Shown piece by piece: positions 38,056-51,412 of a stretch of 64,000 nt of DNA (within the stretch, counting starts at the first letter, position 1; the number at the start of each line of letters is the position of its first letter). Source of the DNA: Linnemannia hyalina. Its lineage: Eukaryota; Mortierellomycota; Mortierellomycetes; Mortierellales; Mortierellaceae. The stretch covers positions 248,001 to 312,000 of the forward strand of contig JAHRHY010000013.1 in NCBI GenBank assembly GCA_019671135.1, in the 5' to 3' direction. The notes below the pieces were generated by a model. It was not told the DNA's origin and ran no database searches. It saw only the letters and a list, made by a program, of their open reading frames with translations. Position numbers and translations under genes: made by a program.

Positions 38056-38538
38056 CATATTTGTGTAAATTACATACTGTATCCATATGGGTTACTCCGT
38101 GTGATTCGCAGCTACTTTGTCCACGCGGCAACCTATGAGATTTTTTGATATATCTGTTGTGCGCTCAATGCCCCTTTTTCAAGAAGCATAGATGGAAAAA
38201 AATGATTTATGAAAAGAACCCCTCATTCAGCACACTTGGTTTCAAGCATTGACTTGACCTCCCTTTCATACAGATACTAGATATTTGTGAATAATAGTTT
38301 TTTTTTTATAGTAAAGCAAGATAGTCTACAGGGTGAAGATAAAATGCCCAATGGGGTGGTTCTTTTTAAGAATGTAGTTTAGACGGAGGAGGAGGATGAA
38401 GGTTGGAGGAAGGGGTATGGATGAGATAACAAACATAAGTATTAAAACATATAATGAAGTACAAAGGGAAGAAACTCTTGTGGAGACACACCAAGTTATC
38501 TCCACAACGCTAATCTTATCTACAAGAGAAAAGGGAGC

Positions 38539-40217
38539 TTAGAAGGCCATCAAGGCAGCAACACCGACGGCGACGGCGGCAGCGGCAGAGACGACAGATC
38601 CAGAGATGGTTGAGGCAGAGTTCTTGTCTGTACCGGCAGCAGTGGCGGTAGGGTTGGCAGCAGAGCCAGAGGCAGCGGCAGTGCCAGAGGGGGTACCGGC
38701 GGTAGCGGTGGAGGGAGTGCCACTGGCGGTAGAGTTGGAGCCGGTGGGGGTAGCAGGGTTAGCACCGCCGCTGCCACCAGAGACGATCTTGCCGGTGGCA
38801 CCGGGGTTCTGGCCGGGGACGCCGGTGGGGGCCAAGGTACCGGCGTTACCGCTAGCATCGGTGATGGTGAAGCGGGTGGTCCAGGCGTTGACGCCAGCGT
38901 CGCTGGTGACCTGGATGAAGTAGACTATTATGATAGAGACGCGTAGAAGGAAGAGATTTGGTTAGCAAACTTGAGCGATGCTTCAATTGTTCGGTAGATC
39001 GATGGAAGGTTAGGAGAATGAAAGAAGAGAAAAATGCCAGGCTGGAGACTTCTGTCTCCGTGAACGGAAGCAATCAAGCCTAGCTAGCTAGCTTTTTTGT
39101 ACTAGTGGTTTGTGCTCACGCGATGAACAAAAAGCGTTCTTTTTTCTGCCTGTATGCCCCATCCATCTATCCATCCCTTGTTTTGAAGGGATGGATGGTT
39201 CTTAATCTGGATCTTGCATCTCTCCACACCATTGTGGCAACAACTGAGCTCAAATGGGTACTGTACAAGAACAAATAACAAAAGGAGTGCTGTGTGTTCC
39301 TTCACTCCTTCTCCCCCTCTTCCCTGACGGTTGAGGAGACGAGCATAGGAGGTGTGCATATCGAGGATACCAACAACTCTTATTGTTCTCCCGTTCTCCT
39401 TTTTTTTATAACTGCCGTGTGTACCCAGTAAATGATGCACACCGATCTGTTTTCCAATTGCCTTCTCTCTCTCCGCCTTTTTCTGTTCTGTTTTCCCTGG
39501 AGTTCAGAGCATGCACGCGACTCATAAGAGTGTGGCTACGACAGAGTCGTGTGCTGTATGTGTATGCGTGTGCTGATGGTATTTGTGTGTCCCATTCTTC
39601 CTGCTTATTGCGCTCCCGGATCAATTGATGGCCCCCCGTTCGTCGGTCCATAGTCGCTATTATTACATTTGCTGGATGTGTTGTATTTGTGCGTGGTGTC
39701 GGAGGTGCTGCGGTTGGTTGGTTCGCTGGTTGGTCGTATGGAATAGGCAAAGAAAAAAGCGGCTCACGCAATCGAAGCCCCCCACTTTGAGCCTCAATTA
39801 TAGTCATCCCTCAGAAATGCAATCAAACGTAAAACAAATAGAATGGCGGCAAAAAAAGCAAACAACAGGAAGGCTTCCTTCGACAAGGCAGCACATAAAA
39901 AAGAAAAGAAGAGACTTACTCTTGCCAATAGGGTCAACGGTGGGGACGGTGTAAGTAAGGTTGCGGATAGTGTTGGCGTTGATCCCGGTGGCAATGGTGT
40001 CGAGCTTGACCATAACCTGGTCAGAGCCGGTCATGAGGAAGACGTCGACCTTGGGGTTGGTGGAGAGGGCAGGGCCGTCAGGGTTCGCATCGTCCCATTC
40101 GATGATGGCCTTGCTGCCGGGAATCCACTTGGAGTCGCCCCAGGGGTTGATGGGGTTGACATATGCGGTCGCGTACGAGATCAAGGAGCCGGCGATTGCG
40201 AGAGTGGTGAACTTCAT
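38539..40217 (-). CDS. GPI-anchored Kre9/Knh1-like Ig-fold surface protein
   Basis: Two exons, 40217-39920 and 38924-38539, with a 995-base intron; 227 residues. A signal peptide (about 1-18, MKFTTLAIAGSLISYATA) leads into a Kre9/Knh1-type N-terminal Ig-like domain: NPINPWGDSKWIPGSKAIIEW, TVPTVDPIGK, then IYFIQVTSDAGVNAWTTRFTI across the splice. This domain is common in fungal Ser/Thr-rich wall proteins, some linked to beta-1,6-glucan. Residues about 125-205 are Gly/Ser/Thr/Ala/Pro-rich, a likely O-glycosylated stalk, and the end (SGSVVSAAAAVAVGVAALMAF) is a GPI-attachment signal. The second GPI protein gene lies about 3 kb away on the same strand and shares the long-intron design, though the two proteins do not look alike. 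Confidence 0.88.
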
Positions 40218-40560
40218 TTTTGTGGTATTTGTTTGTTGAAGGTGAGGGTTGAGAGAGGAGGTTGAGGTTGGTTCGTGAGAAGGGAAAGGGAAAGGTAACT
40301 GAAGGGGAAGTGGAGTCAAGGATGAATGAATGAGAAAACAGAAGAAGAAGAAGAAAAGGAATGAAATGAGGAAAGGTAGGACCCTTTTATCAGGAACCCT
40401 TTTTTCGTTCAGGCACATCTGCCATCGCCATCGCACAGAGAAATTAAATTACCTGCGTCTGAAGTAAAGCTATTATTACCATCTCTCGCTGTTGGTGAAA
40501 TTGCTCTCAATCATCCAACTCTCTTTGTTCCCCCCTTCTCTGTCTTTGTCTCTCTCTCTT

Positions 40561-40594
40561 CTTGCTTCTTGCTTCCTGCTTCTTGCTTCTTGCT
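40561..40594. repeat. Tandem CTTGCTT repeat, about five units
   Basis: Near-perfect tandem copies of a 7-base unit, with one copy reading CCTGCTT, preceded by a CT-rich tract. Confidence 0.85.
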
Positions 40595-40626
40595 AGCCCC
40601 ATGTGTATCCCGGGGCTAACGCCTAC

Positions 40627-40655
<29 letters not shown>
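40627..40655. repeat. A29 homopolymer run
   Basis: Twenty-nine consecutive A residues about 410 bases upstream of the Kre9-like start. Poly(dA:dT) tracts tend to exclude nucleosomes. Confidence 0.9.
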
Positions 40656-40657
<2 letters not shown>

Positions 40658-41933
40658 TCTAGTCGCTCTCATCCCAAATAACTTTACCTTTGGCTGGTTG
40701 GTTGGTGTTTGGTTTGCTCTTTTGGTACTCTCTTTTCCTTTGCCTGTCTGGCTGTCTGTCTTGCCACTTGGTCCCCCTCCTCTCCACTTTTCTTCTCAAG
40801 CATCAATTTGCCTGGGAATTGTTTGTTTGTCTTGCCTGGATGAATGAGGAAGGAGGTCGAGTCCAGGCGCACTGAATTGGCTGTGACCGGGCGACTGTTT
40901 GTGTCGCAATTTCTTATTTTATTTTTACCGCCGTGTGTATGTGTGGCGCTGACAGGGGTGTGTGTGGCACTGGTAGGGGTGTGTCACACTCGTGGAGAGG
41001 GATTAGGGGGGTAGGGGCGTCTCTTTTTCACACACACCCGCAATTCCAAGTACGTACGGGAAACCAAGACAGAGTTTACAGCAGAGAGTCGAAAGGGCGA
41101 TGCTGAATGGCACAACGAAGTGAAGAAGGAGTGAGTGAGACTTTGCGCAACTGCAGGTACTGTAACCCCCATCTATACATAGATACAGACGACACTCTGC
41201 CTTTGCGTAACCAGCATCACCACTTTTTGTACCCGATGTGTACAATATAGAAAACGCAGCAGCATCACTTTGTAATCTGCCTGTCGGAGAGGAGAAAGGT
41301 TAGAAAGGTCGCATACGACGGATGCGTCCTAAAAAAACCCTGAACACAAAGAGTCAACTCAACGCCAAGGCGGAAAACTGCGAGAGGGCTGTAGGGGGGC
41401 GGGGGGCGGTTGTATCCCTCTCGTTATAAGTGTCTCGCCCATTACTTTGGGCGCAGGGATACTTACATCTCCTTGCTCGTAACCCAGTTCGCTCTTTTAT
41501 CTTCTCGCTAAAATGAGCTAGTTCAGCGTTACCGACAAGAGCACAGGGAGTGAACAAATGGTACAACAGGTATGTCAGAAATGAGAAGAACCTTGAGGAT
41601 TGATTACAGGTCGCAGTATTACGTTTGAACATCCTTGATGGGGATGAGAGAGGAAGAGAAGGGCGCCAAGGGATGTAGTCGTTGTCGGTTTCAACTCAAT
41701 TATGTTTGATCACTGGCCAATCATGCATCATGGATATAAAACCAGGAACCAGCGCCAGGCACTCGGACTCAATCATTTGAAGTCCGCGTTTCTCTCCTCC
41801 TCGTGAGTTGTCTCTCTCCGCACTGTGCGCCCAGAAAAAGAGCGTGTCATTGCCACACGCACGACACAGGACCTTCACTTCGGTTCACTTTCCTCTTCTC
41901 AAAGTTTTAAAGGAAACTGTTCGAGTGTTGTAT

Positions 41934-43644
41934 TTATTTCTCAACAGAGTCAGACTCAGAGTCAGAGTCAGAGTCGGTGTCATCGTCATCATCATCACTG
42001 TCACTATCACTGTCGCTGCTCTCGTCGCCCAAGGTCGCCGCTACGACCACCTCTCGTTCCAAACTATCCCGCAGCACCTGGATCATCACCTCGTAATCCT
42101 CTCTCTTCTGCACCTTGGTTTCCTCCTTGTTCTCATTGTCGTCCTGTTCTCCTTCCTCCTGGTCACCATCCAATCCCTGCTGGTGTTGTCTCTTCTGAAG
42201 TCGCTCGAGAAAAAAGATCGCGCCTTCCTTCTCCAGATCCAAGGTGTAGAATCGGCCGAGAACTTCTTCCTTGTCTGGCAATGCACCCGTCTCTTCCTTG
42301 GGGGTTGTCACAAACTCTTCAAAAAGCTTGTATGGGTCTATAGGGAAAAGGCAAGTTAACGCATTACAGGGGTCAACAAGCGAAACATGAGACAATGGAT
42401 GACATTAGAACCCCTCATTCCTTCACGGCCCCCCTTTTTTTGATCATTGGTTCAACAACCAACACATATATCATACCTCTGGCTTTGTCACCAAGTCCCG
42501 CGTTCATGATCTTCTCAACCCTGGTAATGAGATCCAGCTCCTGCAACCGTCTCTGGGCAACCGCCTCTGCCGACGTGTCCAGTTTCCAATCCTGATCGTC
42601 ATCATCCTCCTCTTCTTCCTCCTCCTCGTCATCGTCAGCCATCTCTGCTGCTGTCGCCAACTTGACGCCGTTCTTGAACCCTGCCGAGTTGTTCATCACT
42701 GTGCCCTTGCTCGCTGGCATCGAAGCGCCATCTTTCAAGAACCGGCATCTACATGGGAATAAAAAATGGATGTGGACAATTAAGTCACGTTAGGATATAA
42801 TATGGATATGAATTCACGCAAGCAAAAGAGAGCAAACAAAAAAGACGAACCACAAGGAAAAACTTACTTGGAGGTGTCGGTGGTGGCAGCAAAGATGCCC
42901 AGCCCAAAGGTCCGGTTATTCCTCAAGATATACCTTGTCAACTTTGAGAACCGATCCACCCTCGTACTCTGTCCACAGGCCCCACACTCCTTCATGATAT
43001 GCGTATTAAAGATCGTCAACGCCGTCTCGGGGTTATGACAGACATAACACAGCACAAAGCGACGAATAAATTTGTCCAACACCATCATCAGCTCCTGCTC
43101 AGACAACTCTGCATCGCAGAGTTTGAACCACCGTTGGCGGTCTTCCATGACCCCCGTGAGATCGAGTTCGAGTTCGAAGAATTTGGAGATGTATTCGAGG
43201 GGTCTGTTGAGAGCTCGGGCGACGGCGGTGAGGTTCTGGAGTTGGGTTGAGGCTGGGATGGTGACAGCTTCTTTTTGTGCGTTGTTGGTGCGGACGCGGG
43301 CTGGGTTGATCCTGATCTCCATCGCCGGCCTGGTGGTATCATATATCGTTAGAGGAAGAGGTTTGGGGTTAGAAGAGGTATGATAGGCTTTGTTATGCGC
43401 GTGCGTGTTTTCTTCGTCACGTTAGTTGCTCCTCTCCAAGCTACTCTTTCCTTCATGACAATACGCGTGCAAGCATACACGACGAAACAAAAAAGGGCAA
43501 GAGAGATGACATTTACATCTTGTAGCGGTAGTAGGGGTCGGGGTTGGTCGATGGGATGTTGACCATGGAATTCATGAGCTTGCGCTTGTTGACGGTGCTA
43601 TTGCCCTTCTTGGGCTTTGCATTGTTGTTTGCTGGACGCGGCAT
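41934..43644 (-). CDS. eIF5-like translation initiation factor with short C-terminal domain
   Basis: Four exons: 43644-43517, 43329-42868, 42748-42477 and 42337-41934, 421 residues, close to eIF5 length (405-431). eIF5 is the GTPase activator for eIF2 in start-codon selection. The hallmark DPYYRYKMP is present with the arginine finger Arg40. A zinc ribbon uses Cys137, Cys140, Cys158 and Cys161 (LCYVCHNPET, KECGACGQ). The acidic linker with DQDWKLDTSAEAVAQRR also matches eIF5. After it, only a short part resembling the start of the W2/HEAT domain is seen (DPYKLFEEFV, EEVLGRFYTLDLEKEGAIFFL); the rest is charged, and the protein ends in a Ser/Asp run. Canonical W2 continues for about 150 residues with aromatic/acidic boxes not found here. 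Start could also be Met24 or Met27. It may be a paralogue rather than the main eIF5. Confidence 0.82.
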
Positions 43645-44182
43645 CCTTTTTGATGTGTTTGTTGAATGTGAAAAGCAACTGGTTGTGCGGAAGGGCTTGA
43701 GAGAAGACGGATGAGGTGAAAAGTGGATGCTTCTTATTTTAGTGTGTGACGAGTTCCTATCCGCAGCAAGGACTTCCACAGAACCAATAAAAGACCGCGA
43801 TTTGAGCTTGGAAGGGTGTGGAACCACTCACACTCTGGTGCGATAGGTTAGCCAGATCTTCGTAGAAGGAAGACATTCATACCATGGTATTATCGATGCT
43901 CCATCTATAACAACAAGGACAGTTCGTTACATATCAATTAGAGACAATACACTCTAGTACGACAACCGTACTAGGAATAGCTTCTCACGCAAGCAATTGA
44001 AAATCAAACGGGGGAATTCCGCAGGCAGTGGGGTTGAGACTCTGTCATGGTGTGTCAGAGTAAAAACTGCGGATTATTTTTGCGATGGAATAAAACTCAA
44101 GCTTCACCTACATATCTTTCAGAAGAACCACCATCAATAGTAAAAAGAGCACACAAGCACGACGCTTTAATAGAACAGAAAG
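43645..44182. promoter_or_regulatory. Spacer upstream of the eIF5-like gene
   Basis: It holds the promoter of the eIF5-like gene and the 3' flank of glutamate 5-kinase, both on the minus strand. No gene or clear element was recognised. Confidence 0.45.
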
Positions 44183-46041
44183 TTAAGCCTGGATAACCTT
44201 GGTACGAGTCAGGTTCTCGCGATGGATAACACACTCGGCATCGGCATAGCCAAGACGATCAATGATCTGTCGACTGTGGCAACCCTTGATCCTCAGGATC
44301 TCATGGCTCGCATAATTGACAAGTCCCTTGCCCAGCTCTATTTCCTCAGGGCCGTCATACGACTCCACAACTTGACCCTGTTCATCCTTCTTCAGATAGT
44401 CCTGGGGTCTGTACACTACGCGGACACTCTGTTGGGCAACAAACGTTCCCTTACAGTCAACAATACCTGCGGCAAACAAAGATGACTTCTGAGAGGCGTT
44501 GGTGATGGCCTTGTAGGCACCCTGGTCAATATATATCGTGCCTGCAGCGTGCAATCCGTGCAGAATCCACCACTTGCGATCGACCATAGGGTTGTCCTTG
44601 GCCAAGAAGCGAGTGTGAAGTGGGAGGGAAGCAATTGTTGCTGCTCCAAGAGCGTTTGTCACTGCTGTCGCTGTCGAGGCCATGGTTGCGGTCGTGTCTT
44701 GTTGTGGAGATGCAGAGCCAATATGTTGGATGGGCTGAGAGATGATCTGGAAAATGTTTTGAGGGGTCGATCCGCGACTGATGACTGTGGTGACACCTGC
44801 TGCTGTTGCCAGTTCTGCTGCAATCAACTTTGTCACCATTCCTCCCGTTCCCAGCGACGATCCTGCCGATGCCACTGACACTATGTAGTATAGAGATAGA
44901 GAGAAGCGAGTGTCAGCTATTAGTCTACCATTGTAAACGATGTATTGCTTCATTAGTTCGTTAATTTCAATCACTCCTACCTTTCTCCTTCAAAGCGGAA
45001 ATGTCGTCGACGGTCATAACAGGCTTGGCATCAGGGTTGGTTCTGGGGTTGTCGGTGTAGAGGCAGTCGACGTCGGTCATGAGAAAGAGGTAGTCGGCGT
45101 GGATCATTCCCGCGGTGATGGCCGAGAGGGTATCATTGTCTCCAAAGCGAATCTCAGAGACACTAATGGTATCGTTCTCGTTCACAATAGGGACTACGCC
45201 CATTTCCAGCAGTGCATCAATTGTGTTGCATGCATTCAGATATTGCGTTCTCTAAAGGAAGATGAACAGTGCCAACAAATCAAAGTCAGGACACATTGTA
45301 AAATAACGACTGCAGCCAAAAAGGCTCCTCCAAAAGGCAAGTTGGTGCCAGGTAACAATAACGAGGGGCGGGGTCAGAATTGACAAATAATCCAACTGAG
45401 GGATCATAGCTTACATCGGCGATGTCGTTTTTGGTGAGGAGGATCTGGGCGATGGGCTGGTTGAACTGAGAGAAGAGATCGTCGTAGAGACTCATGAGTC
45501 GTCCTTGTCCGACAGCAGCAATGGCCTAGGTACCGATAAATGTCCGCAATGAAAGGAGAAAGATTAGAATTGAGTTTTACACCGGAGATAATTTTTTGGG
45601 CACAGTGTGACTCAGTTTTGATGCGCGTGTGAGTGTGTATGAGATGTGAAAAGGGGAGAGCAGAAAGGCAAAAGGGCTCAAAGGTGAATGCGATCCTTTG
45701 ATACGACATACCTGGACCTGGGCAAGATCCTTGGGCTTGGAGGCAAGGTTGAGTCGACGGAGGCCGACACCAATGGCACCACTGGTAACGAGAACAACTC
45801 GATGGCCCTGAGCCTTGAGCTTGAGGATGGTCTCGACAATGAGTGAGAGGGTCGATAAGAGGGGAAAGTGGGTGATCTCGTCACAGATCGAGGATGTGCC
45901 CAGCTTGATAACGATGGTCAGTCCTGTGCCGGAGGATGATTTGGGGAGACCTCTGCGACCAGAGGCGACGCGGTGGTGTGAGTGTTTGTCCTGCTTTGCC
46001 ATTGTCTGGTCCTGCTGAAGTTGTTTTGGGGTAGAGGCCAT
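44183..46041 (-). CDS. PRO1: Glutamate 5-kinase with C-terminal PUA domain
   Basis: Four exons: 46041-45721, 45525-45415, 45251-44981 and 44880-44183, 466 residues. The enzyme phosphorylates glutamate to gamma-glutamyl phosphate, the first and feedback-controlled step of proline synthesis in the cytosol. The amino-acid-kinase domain shows [60 protein letters not shown] and [19 protein letters not shown] domain follows from about 325 ([19 protein letters not shown] to [11 protein letters not shown]). Its length is close to the yeast Pro1 (428), with about 40 extra residues at the N-terminus (Gln/Lys/Ser-rich) and a small insert before PUA. Introns are 195, 163 and 100 bases. It is divergent from SPB1, sharing a 690-base promoter region. 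Confidence 0.95.
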
Positions 46042-46727
46042 TTGGAATGATGAAAGAGATGAAAAAGAGGAAAAGAAAGAGAGGAGGCGAAAAGAGGAAG
46101 AAGTAGAGGTAGAAATAGAATAAGGAAAAGATGGAGTTGGGAGAGAGTGAATGTGAGTGAGGGTACAAATGAGAAGAGGAAGAAGAGGAGGCAAAGGAAC
46201 AAATGGAGCCGGTTTTCGTATCCTCCAAGAGACCGTGTGAGTAAAATGATGGATATCTCTCTTTGGTGGCGCACAAAAAGATGAAGAGTGAAAAGCGAGT
46301 CACGCAGGATGCCCGAGCAATCAAATGCCAGACGGGCGCGGAGCTGTGAGGGCAGAGGGATTGGTCTTGTTGACATAAATTGCTTCCAAGCCACCCAAAA
46401 AAAAAAAGAAAAAAAAGTCGTTTGAACCTGAAGTGAGAATGCAGCCTGACTCTAAGCTGAAGCATCCCTTCTCTCTCCCATCAACACTCCCATCAACACA
46501 AGGACCCCCTCACCATCCTTCTGCTGTGGTTGCTCTTCTCCTCCTTACTCCTCCTCCTTCCCCTTCGACAGTCAGCATCACCAGTGCCTCGGCGACACTG
46601 TTTTAATACCCCCGCCCACTTTCTTTTTTTCATATCCTATCCAGCCAAGAGGACCACCCTTTTGCAACCCTACTCCCTTCAACCCCCACCACCACCACCT
46701 TCCTATCTCACATAAACATCCGTCAAA
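46042..46727. promoter_or_regulatory. Divergent promoter between glutamate 5-kinase and SPB1
   Basis: Two genes start outward from this region. Each leader is pyrimidine-rich on its own coding strand: purine-rich plus strand near 46045-46190 for the kinase, C/T-rich plus strand at 46460-46715 for SPB1. No TATA box is obvious. Confidence 0.55.
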
Positions 46728-49990
<3,263 letters not shown>

Positions 49991-50298
49991 ACATCATACT
50001 CTTCTCGGTTCATCCTTTTGCATTTCCTAGACGTCCTTTTTTTTATTCCATTTTTCTTTTCATTGCCTTTTTTGCATTTATCATTCCCACTCCTTTCATT
50101 TTTTTACTCTCTTACCATTCATTTTTCATTTTGCCATAGTAATGTAGCTACCTCTTTGTCATTGTAACCTTGATAAGTGTTGATGATATGACGCTGTTGG
50201 AGGACCCGTGCAAACGGACGGGATAGGGTGGCGAGTATTCGACCATGCAGACTGACAGTCCCAAAATTGAAAATATGGCTTTTTCTGTGAAGGGTGTG

Positions 50299-50450
50299 CT
50301 GCGCCGTATGAGTGGGAAGAAAAAACACGTTGTGGCGTATGAGATGGGAAGAAAAAAAACAAGGTGTGCCGTATGCCGTATGGGCGAGGAGAAAAAACAC
50401 GCTGTGCCGTATGGACGGGAAGAAAAAAAACAAGCTGTGTCCTATGGGTC
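50299..50450. repeat. Minisatellite, about 33-base unit, four or more copies
   Basis: Successive copies share the core GGGAAGAAAAAA followed by ACACG or ACAAG, then TGTGxCGTATG. Anchors start near 50313, 50346, 50387 and 50417; one copy carries an extra GCCGTAT. A partial fifth copy follows. Confidence 0.85.
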
Positions 50451-50542
50451 TTTGAACGCTTTTCGGTTGAAGCCATTATGCAAGAAAAAGAAAGACATGG
50501 TCCTCAGGTATCTGCTTGGTTTGGGGTGCACGATTCCGCAGG

Positions 50543-50550
50543 TATAAATA
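50543..50550 (+). promoter_or_regulatory. TATA box of the membrane/coiled-coil gene
   Basis: TATAAATA lies 104 bases upstream of the ATG at 50654 and just after the minisatellite, with typical spacing for a core promoter. Confidence 0.65.
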
Positions 50551-50653
50551 TCACTATCATTGCGTTTTGCACTTTTGTCTGCCTCTCTCAACCCCCCCAC
50601 CCAGAGCACTCATTTCATCAACTCCATTCATCCCAACAAAACATATCTTCACC

Positions 50654-51412
50654 ATGAACATCCAAAGCTCACATGCGACTTGCAAAGCCCTTGTCCGTTA
50701 CTCCCCCTCCCCGTGCTCCCTCTTTGCTTCTATCAGACATCAGGTCAACGAGGCTGCAGAACAACTCCGAAAAATCGCCCCTGACATCTCCCAAGAAAAA
50801 GTCGCCACGTTCATTTTCTACTTCCTCATGAGTGTCTTGGGCGTCGTTGGCGTCTTTGGAGGAGGAGCGGCTTTGGTCGGCGTGCTTGCCTCGGTGCCCT
50901 ATGTCCAGATGGCAAAATTCATCGCGATAACGGTTCTCAGGAACCCGGCCTTGCAGGGAGCGATCCTCCGAATCATCCACGCCTCTGTCTCCCTTTTTGT
51001 GGGCGGGAGTGTTACGGGGCTTGTGGCGGGAGTTATGGAGGTTAAGAGTTTGAACAACGAGAAGGAGGCCGAAAAGAAGTGTTCGGATGAGGTGCTGAAG
51101 GCGAAGGAGGATGAGATCAAGAAATTTAACGACGTCAAGGAGGCCGAGAAGAAGCGTTTGGATGACGCGCTGAAGGCGAAGGAGGTTGAGATCAAGAAGA
51201 TGAACGACGATAAGGAGGATGAGATCAAGAAGATGAAGGAGGATAGGGAGGCTACGGATAAACTGATCATGGCCTTGGTGAGTCGGGTTGACAATTTGCA
51301 AGAACTGGTTTCTGCCATGAACGCGCGTGAATCGCTCCAACGCAACGCACAGCCTTCAGTCGACCCGGCTCAAGTCACCCCAGATCCTGAAGACCTAGAT
51401 CTCATTTTCTAA
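50654..51412 (+). CDS. Membrane protein with tandem coiled-coil repeats, function unknown
   Basis: Single exon, 252 residues, starting at the Met after ACC (MNIQSSHATC); the gene family is not recognised. Two hydrophobic segments (about 51-80, rich in Gly and Val, and 103-127) suggest a helical hairpin in a membrane. From 137 a Lys/Glu-rich coiled coil is built from two 25-residue tandem repeats: 137-161 (KEAEKKCSDEVLKAKEDEIK...) and 162-186, with a partial third unit from 187. Then comes a helix (DKLIMALVSRVDNLQELVSAM) and a short acidic tail ending DLDLIF. The first 50 residues (RYSPSPCSLFASIRHQVNEAAEQLRK) could be a weak mitochondrial targeting sequence. A TATA box upstream argues that it is transcribed. 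Recent repeat expansion inside the gene is likely. Confidence 0.75.
   Translation: MNIQSSHATCKALVRYSPSPCSLFASIRHQVNEAAEQLRKIAPDISQEKVATFIFYFLMSVLGVVGVFGGGAALVGVLASVPYVQMAKFIAITVLRNPALQGAILRIIHASVSLFVGGSVTGLVAGVMEVKSLNNEKEAEKKCSDEVLKAKEDEIKKFNDVKEAEKKRLDDALKAKEVEIKKMNDDKEDEIKKMKEDREATDKLIMALVSRVDNLQELVSAMNARESLQRNAQPSVDPAQVTPDPEDLDLIF

Larger units (their letters stand above)
35613..38538. other. Gene-free 2.9 kb stretch
   Basis: The left part is the upstream region of the eight-Cys gene, purine-rich on the plus strand. The rest has only low-complexity open frames, including a 223-codon plus frame at 37335-38006 that runs through a TTTTC repeat and shows no domain. Simple repeats at 37901-37930 and 38039-38055 are the only clear structures. 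Confidence 0.45.
40218..41933. promoter_or_regulatory. Upstream region of the Kre9-like gene
   Basis: The minus-strand gene starts here, and the 3' end of the eIF5-like gene lies at the other edge. On the minus strand a TGATAAAAGG element at about 40384-40393 could be a weak TATA box. A 7-base CTTGCTT repeat and an A29 run are present. No gene was recognised in the remaining 1.2 kb. Confidence 0.45.
49991..50653. promoter_or_regulatory. SPB1 3' flank and promoter with minisatellite
   Basis: T-rich sequence after the SPB1 stop (50000-50120) fits a 3' UTR. A roughly 33-base tandem repeat spans about 50299-50450, and a TATA box precedes the next gene. A 100-codon plus frame (50245-50547) runs through the repeat and may be accidental. 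Confidence 0.55.

Noticed and set aside
41808..42343. Two overlapping plus-strand frames of about 180 codons
   Set aside because: They lie opposite the last eIF5-like exon and reflect its Ser/Asp repeat on the other strand.
45296..45410. Extension of glutamate 5-kinase exon 2 through its downstream intron
   Set aside because: The read-through frame loses the kinase pattern; the GTAAGC donor and the acceptor at 45252 restore it.
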